A DNA stretch of 64,000 bases from Beroe forskalii (Eukaryota > Ctenophora > Nuda > Beroida > Beroidae): contig WFMF01000027.1 in NCBI GenBank assembly GCA_011033025.1, positions 186,001-250,000 of the forward strand, written 5' to 3'. The position numbers were made by a program, and so were the translations under genes. The notes below the pieces were generated by a model that was not told where the DNA came from, made no database searches, and was given only the letters and a program-made list of their open reading frames with translations. The number at the start of each line of letters is the position of its first letter. Position 1 is the stretch's first letter. Positions 60,108 to 64,000 of this stretch are shown here, piece after piece.

Positions 60108-60412
60108 TTGACCGTGAAACCTTTTTAATCACCTTGGAAAGTGGTTAGTCTAATATAAACCGAAGGATTGTACTTTTAGTTTATTTTTTGGTCCCGAACT
60201 TCTAGGACCACGCCCAACCCGACTTTCGGCCACGCCCATTTTATACAGGTAAAATGAGTAAAATCGATTTTTGACCATGATACTTTCTTTTAATCACCTT
60301 GGAAAGTGGTTACTCTAATATAAACCGTAGGATCGTACTTAGTTTATTTTTGGTCCCGAACGAGTAGGACCACGCCCAACCCGTCTTTCGACCACGCCCA
60401 TTTTAAAAACGG
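60108..60412 (+). repeat. Tandem duplication, two units of about 165 bp
   Basis: Two diverged copies share ATCACCTTGGAAAGTGGTTA, TAATATAAACCG, TTTGGTCCCGAAC and AGGACCACGCCCAACCCG. They start near 60,108 and 60,274. GACCACGCCC/GGCCACGCCC also occurs at about 31,911 and 60,060, hinting at a wider dispersed family. Confidence 0.75.
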
Positions 60413-60499
60413 AAAATATGTTGATATCGAGATTTTCAAACACAGGATTTGAAAATTAAGTTTTGTAACTTAAATAGAATATGATATTATAAATGTTGA

Positions 60500-62350
60500 C
60501 AAACAGCGCACAAAATTGAAATCAAATTACATCTGCTTCTTCAAATCTTTCTTCTGCAGCTTGAAACTGCTTTCGGTGGAGTCAACGACCAGTACCATTT
60601 CCTGGAAAAGAGGTCTCATATTGTTGAACGTTGTCAAAACCAAGGTTGGTTGTTTGGGGGCAGGGGGTTGGCCTCCACTTTCCAAATTGTCCTTCCATAG
60701 AATATTTTGCTTTTAGAGAATTATTTTTCACACTCAAATCCAATCGGAATGGATCAAAGTAAAACTGTACCGAATGATTTGTTGCCAACTTCTATGGTTT
60801 GGGCTGCCAACATTTGTCACTACGGTTGTTTGGATATGTGCCTAACCTGGCAAACACAGTGGATGCCCTTGCTGAACGGCATGTAAAACAAGGAACTGAG
60901 AGGTTCCTTTCAGTCCAAACAGCTATTGTGTCAAATGTTGGTATTTGTACCAACACCAAAGTGTGTTTCTCAACACAACCCAGATTGATTGCTTTGATCT
61001 TATTTTGGTCAAGAGTTTCAGGGAAATGGCCTGGTTCATGTTTTTAAATTGCTCAGTGACTTTAACTGACGCTTCATACTCTAGTTGAGCAGTTTCAGTA
61101 TACCAAGACCACCATGTTTGACAAGAAGAGCAAGGAATCCTTGCCAAGGATCATCCATTCATTTGGTGTGACTCTACCCCCAACAACAGAAGGGATGAAT
61201 TCATTTGCAATGACTTCCTCCAATGGCTTGAAGAGGTGTCCTATGTTCTATAGTTCTCTGTACATAGGTCCACCATCTACAGAGTCCTTTGGTGAAAGCA
61301 CTAAGGGCTGCTTGAGGATCATCTTCTGCTATTTGAAATTACTGTCTAACATCTTCAATCCAGGATTTCACCTTATCTTCAACATAAGCATGTCCAAATT
61401 CATCTGAACCAATTACAGCTCCAAGTTGTCTCCCTCCCTGAGTTGTGATATTTAGTTTTGGATAGTCTTTGAATATCACCCTTGCTGTATCAGCTAGCTG
61501 TTGACTTTTGACAATTAGCACACACTTCTTTTCCAGGAGCCATATCCAGGGCCAATTTTGCAAAGCTTATCAAACCCTGCATGGATTCCTGTCAACATCC
61601 CAGCACTTGAGGCATCATCTGCATATCAGCATTGCTTGACACTTTCACTAGAGCATTTTCTAGCCTTTCTATGATTGGTCATGTGGAAATGGAATACATA
61701 GGCATGGCATCTGGATCACCTTTTGGTGGTCCCTTTTTTGGAAAGGGGTTTTCTTTGGGAATTAGCAACTTTTGAAGTTGAGGGGGCCCCTTTATTCATT
61801 TTAACCCAGATGTTACTATAAGGTGTGTGAGATCACTTGATAGAGGCCTAATAACCTGCATTACCACTTATGCAACCTTTATACAGTACACAATAGTGAG
61901 CTGCACGTGCAAGTGTTAAATGTAAGGTTATTGAGCCCTCTGTATCAAGCAATCTGCACACATATGCGTTATGCCCATGCAGAATAAGGTGCTGGTTATG
62001 GCAAGGCTCTTTATAGCAGTTGTTCAGGAACTGGTAGATAGGTGGATACTGGACAGAGTTCCCTTTATGCATCAGGGAGGCAGTTTTTCTGTTAAGGCCA
62101 AGCGAATGCATTGTCAGCATCAACCAACAGAAGTGCCTCAGCGTTCTAATCCTTGAAGACATCTGCCATGGCATGTACAGATGCTACTTTTCTTCCAACA
62201 ATTCCTAAACATGTCTGCAATGATCCATTGGAGTTTGCTATTTCATTCCTCAGGAACCGAGCAACAGATATAGCCATAATTCTTCTCATAACCTCTCCAA
62301 TTCCAATAGGACAAACTCCATCACCAATGGAATCAGTCTACATGCCATAA
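60500..62350 (-). pseudogene. Decayed reverse transcriptase of a non-LTR-type retroelement
   Basis: On the minus strand, fragments in several frames follow the order of a reverse transcriptase. First is a degenerate LLLVDA(S/D)NAF-like region (about 62,100), then the catalytic ADD (about 61,618), a GPGYG motif (about 61,550), LNITTQGGRQLGAVIGSDEF (about 61,440) and, after a stop, a QAALSAFTKGL motif (about 61,300). The order and motifs match reverse transcriptases common in marine-invertebrate genomes. Stops and shifts are frequent, so it is dead. I cannot fix the lineage. Confidence 0.7.
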
Positions 62351-62639
62351 GGCAGGAAACATACTTGAAGTCAATGTCTTCAGTGCAGTCTCTTAGTCAG
62401 GTTTGCAATAGATTGACAAAGCTTTTCTGAGACCACTTTGAGGTTATTGCAACAAAGCATATGTTACCACCCATCAGCATCTATTAATGAGGGACCACCT
62501 GAGCCAGATACCTCCTTATGGCTATTGATTGAATGAGTTCTCCATTAATTTCAACTCAAATATGACAAGTTGAGAAATACTATGTAAGAACAGCCAAATC
62601 CAAGCATTTCACAACAAGATGAGTGGTGTGCAGGCCAGG

Positions 62640-63720
62640 GGTGGATCCAGGCTGAAAAAAGTGGCAGGGTTGTTGGCAAATGTTAATTTTCCTCTCAGAT
62701 CTCTTATTAAGATTTTTTTGGTCCGCTCGCTTCACTTGCAAATCAGAAAAACAAATACAAGGAACGGCAATATTATTTTGGATCATGATCCTTATTTATC
62801 TTTCTGAGCGCCGCAGGGGCGAAAATTTGAAAATCTTATAAATATCAAAGACTGTGTCTTTAGCCAATTTAGTTACATAATTTATTACAACAGTCCACTG
62901 CAGTCGAAAATTTTCAAGGTATTTCAGTATTTGGTATCTGAATCTGTCACTCAAGTCAATTTGGTAATGTATAATTTGATTAAAAGCAAAAAAATCAATG
63001 TTTCACATCTAAGATGAGAAGTACGTATGATACCGGGCCACAAGTACATACTAGTACAGACCATTTGAAAAGTACGTATTCGCACCGGGCGTGATTCAAT
63101 ATTTTTGAAAATCGTACCCCTTGTGGAGATGAATTGATCATTATTGTTTCACACATTTGCACGTGAATCACGCCCTAGAACGCTTCGGCAGGTTCTAGAA
63201 TTTGTTTCATATATTTTTTGGTGCCGTAATGCCTGTCTTTTACCCCGCTTTGACAATATAATCCACGAATTCCCCATACGTACTTTTCAGCAGGATTTAA
63301 AAGTACGTACCAGTACGGTTGATTTAAAAGTATGTACCGTACGTACTTCTCATCTTAGTTTCACATAGCTGCGACAGTGTTTATGAATGGCGAATGCCAA
63401 TGTGATAACAAACCTTAAATTGTAAATTCATCACAACAGCCAGCCGCAGGCGAAAATTTCTATATCTGTGGCTGTGTCTAGGACCAATTAAGTAACAAAA
63501 TTTTATCATAAGAGCCTGCTGCGGGCAAAACTTTTCAAGATTTTGCAACTGAATCCGCATCTAGGATCAATTTGGTAATGTATAATTTGATTACAACAGC
63601 CCACTGCTCACAACCCCAACAACCCCACTCTAAAAACAACAACCCCACAACCCCACTACAACCCCACAGCAGAAAAAGTGGCGGGGTTGCAACCCCGCCA
63701 CAACCCCATTGTAGATCCAC
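62640..63720. repeat. Short diverged repeats around CYGCRGGCGAAAATTT, interrupted by a MITE
   Basis: Segments starting near 62,812, 62,895, 63,440 and 63,515 share GC(A/T)GGCGAAAATTT, CTGTGTCT, CAATTTGGTAATGTATAATT and ACAACAGCCCACTGC phrases at about 70-140-bp intervals. Two flanking stretches (62,640-62,680, 63,600-63,720) have GGGGTGGATCCAGGC-like sequence and GGGGTTGTGGG runs. The array is split by the 350-bp MITE. Confidence 0.6.
63009..63358. mobile_element. 350-bp MITE with 8-bp target duplication
   Basis: CTAAGATGAGAAGTACGTA begins it and its exact complement TACGTACTTCTCATCTTAG ends it. The perfect 8-bp target duplication TTTCACAT flanks it (63,001-63,008 and 63,359-63,366). Subterminal AAAGTACGTA motifs recur. 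It is non-coding; 8-bp duplications point to hAT-like mobilisation. Confidence 0.88.
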
Positions 63721-64000
63721 CACTGGTGCAGGCATAAACAATCCAAGGTGTGATGGTGGGTAATGTGTGGGATGGGAGAGAGTGGGGGCCAGGGCTGTTG
63801 AATCTTAGCAGAATTAAATATTTAAATACAGTGATCAATAATGTACCTATAGAGAGAGAAAGACAATGAAAAAAGTCTACAAGGGGCCGGTCCCAGTTTT
63901 TGTTTAGGTTCGGTGGAGGTATAAACAAACAAGAAGTGGTGTCAGCACAGGAGGGGGTCAGAGGTTTGGGAAATGATTCCTGAGTCCATAGTCTTGAAAA
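63721..64000. other. No recognisable feature
   Basis: This is plain sequence to the window edge. Frames present are short and domain-free. Confidence 0.4.

Overview
This is a stretch of nuclear DNA from an animal, probably a marine invertebrate. The evidence is GT-AG introns with consistent codon phases, two recognisable metazoan genes (PEX6 and the Mediator subunit MED24), a multi-exon gene of about 40 exons, and dense nested transposons. I cannot place the phylum from sequence alone. There is no sign of bacterial, organellar or intact viral organisation.

Region by region. (1) About 0.2-17.8 kb, minus strand: about 40 exons of one large gene, open at both ends of what I can see. Its C-terminal part is coiled-coil-like; I do not recognise the family. 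Nine of its exons (about 400 residues) occur twice in tandem, in frame. The copy nearer the 3' end carries a 3.5-kb transposon in one intron; the other copy keeps the empty site. (2) About 18-35 kb: a gene-poor pile of mobile elements. It holds two more copies of the same 3.5-kb TTAA-flanked (piggyBac-like) element, a 2.6-kb foldback element nested in one of them, GAATTCGC-rich inverted repeats, several MITEs, and a retroelement remnant with an AlkB-like dioxygenase domain followed by an SGNH-esterase-like domain. (3) 34.9-45.2 kb, minus strand: a 5'-truncated Ty3/Gypsy-type element (integrase, pol tail, probable 3' LTR), split by a 6.8-kb giant foldback element. (4) 45.5-49.1 kb, plus strand: the 3' half of PEX6, then the first exons of MED24 in the same direction 464 bp later. 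(5) 50.8-56.5 kb: a second giant foldback element of 5.7 kb, downstream of the third MED24 exon and probably in the next intron. (6) 56.9-64 kb: Helitron-like ends, a decayed reverse transcriptase, tandem repeats and a 350-bp MITE with a perfect 8-bp target duplication.

The standout is the family of two giant foldback elements (35,632-42,443 and 50,803-56,520). Both have related ends beginning GGYRAAATGGTAGT, perfect 8-bp target duplications, long arms made of an 11-bp C-rich minisatellite (TAGCCCCTYAC) in opposite orientation, and palindromic cores with clusters of CACGTG. Neither encodes a transposase. They look like mobile satellite-carrying hairpins and may be undescribed.

Functionally, only PEX6 (peroxisomal import-receptor recycling) and MED24 (transcriptional Mediator) can be assigned with confidence. 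They share strand and closeness, but I infer no functional link.
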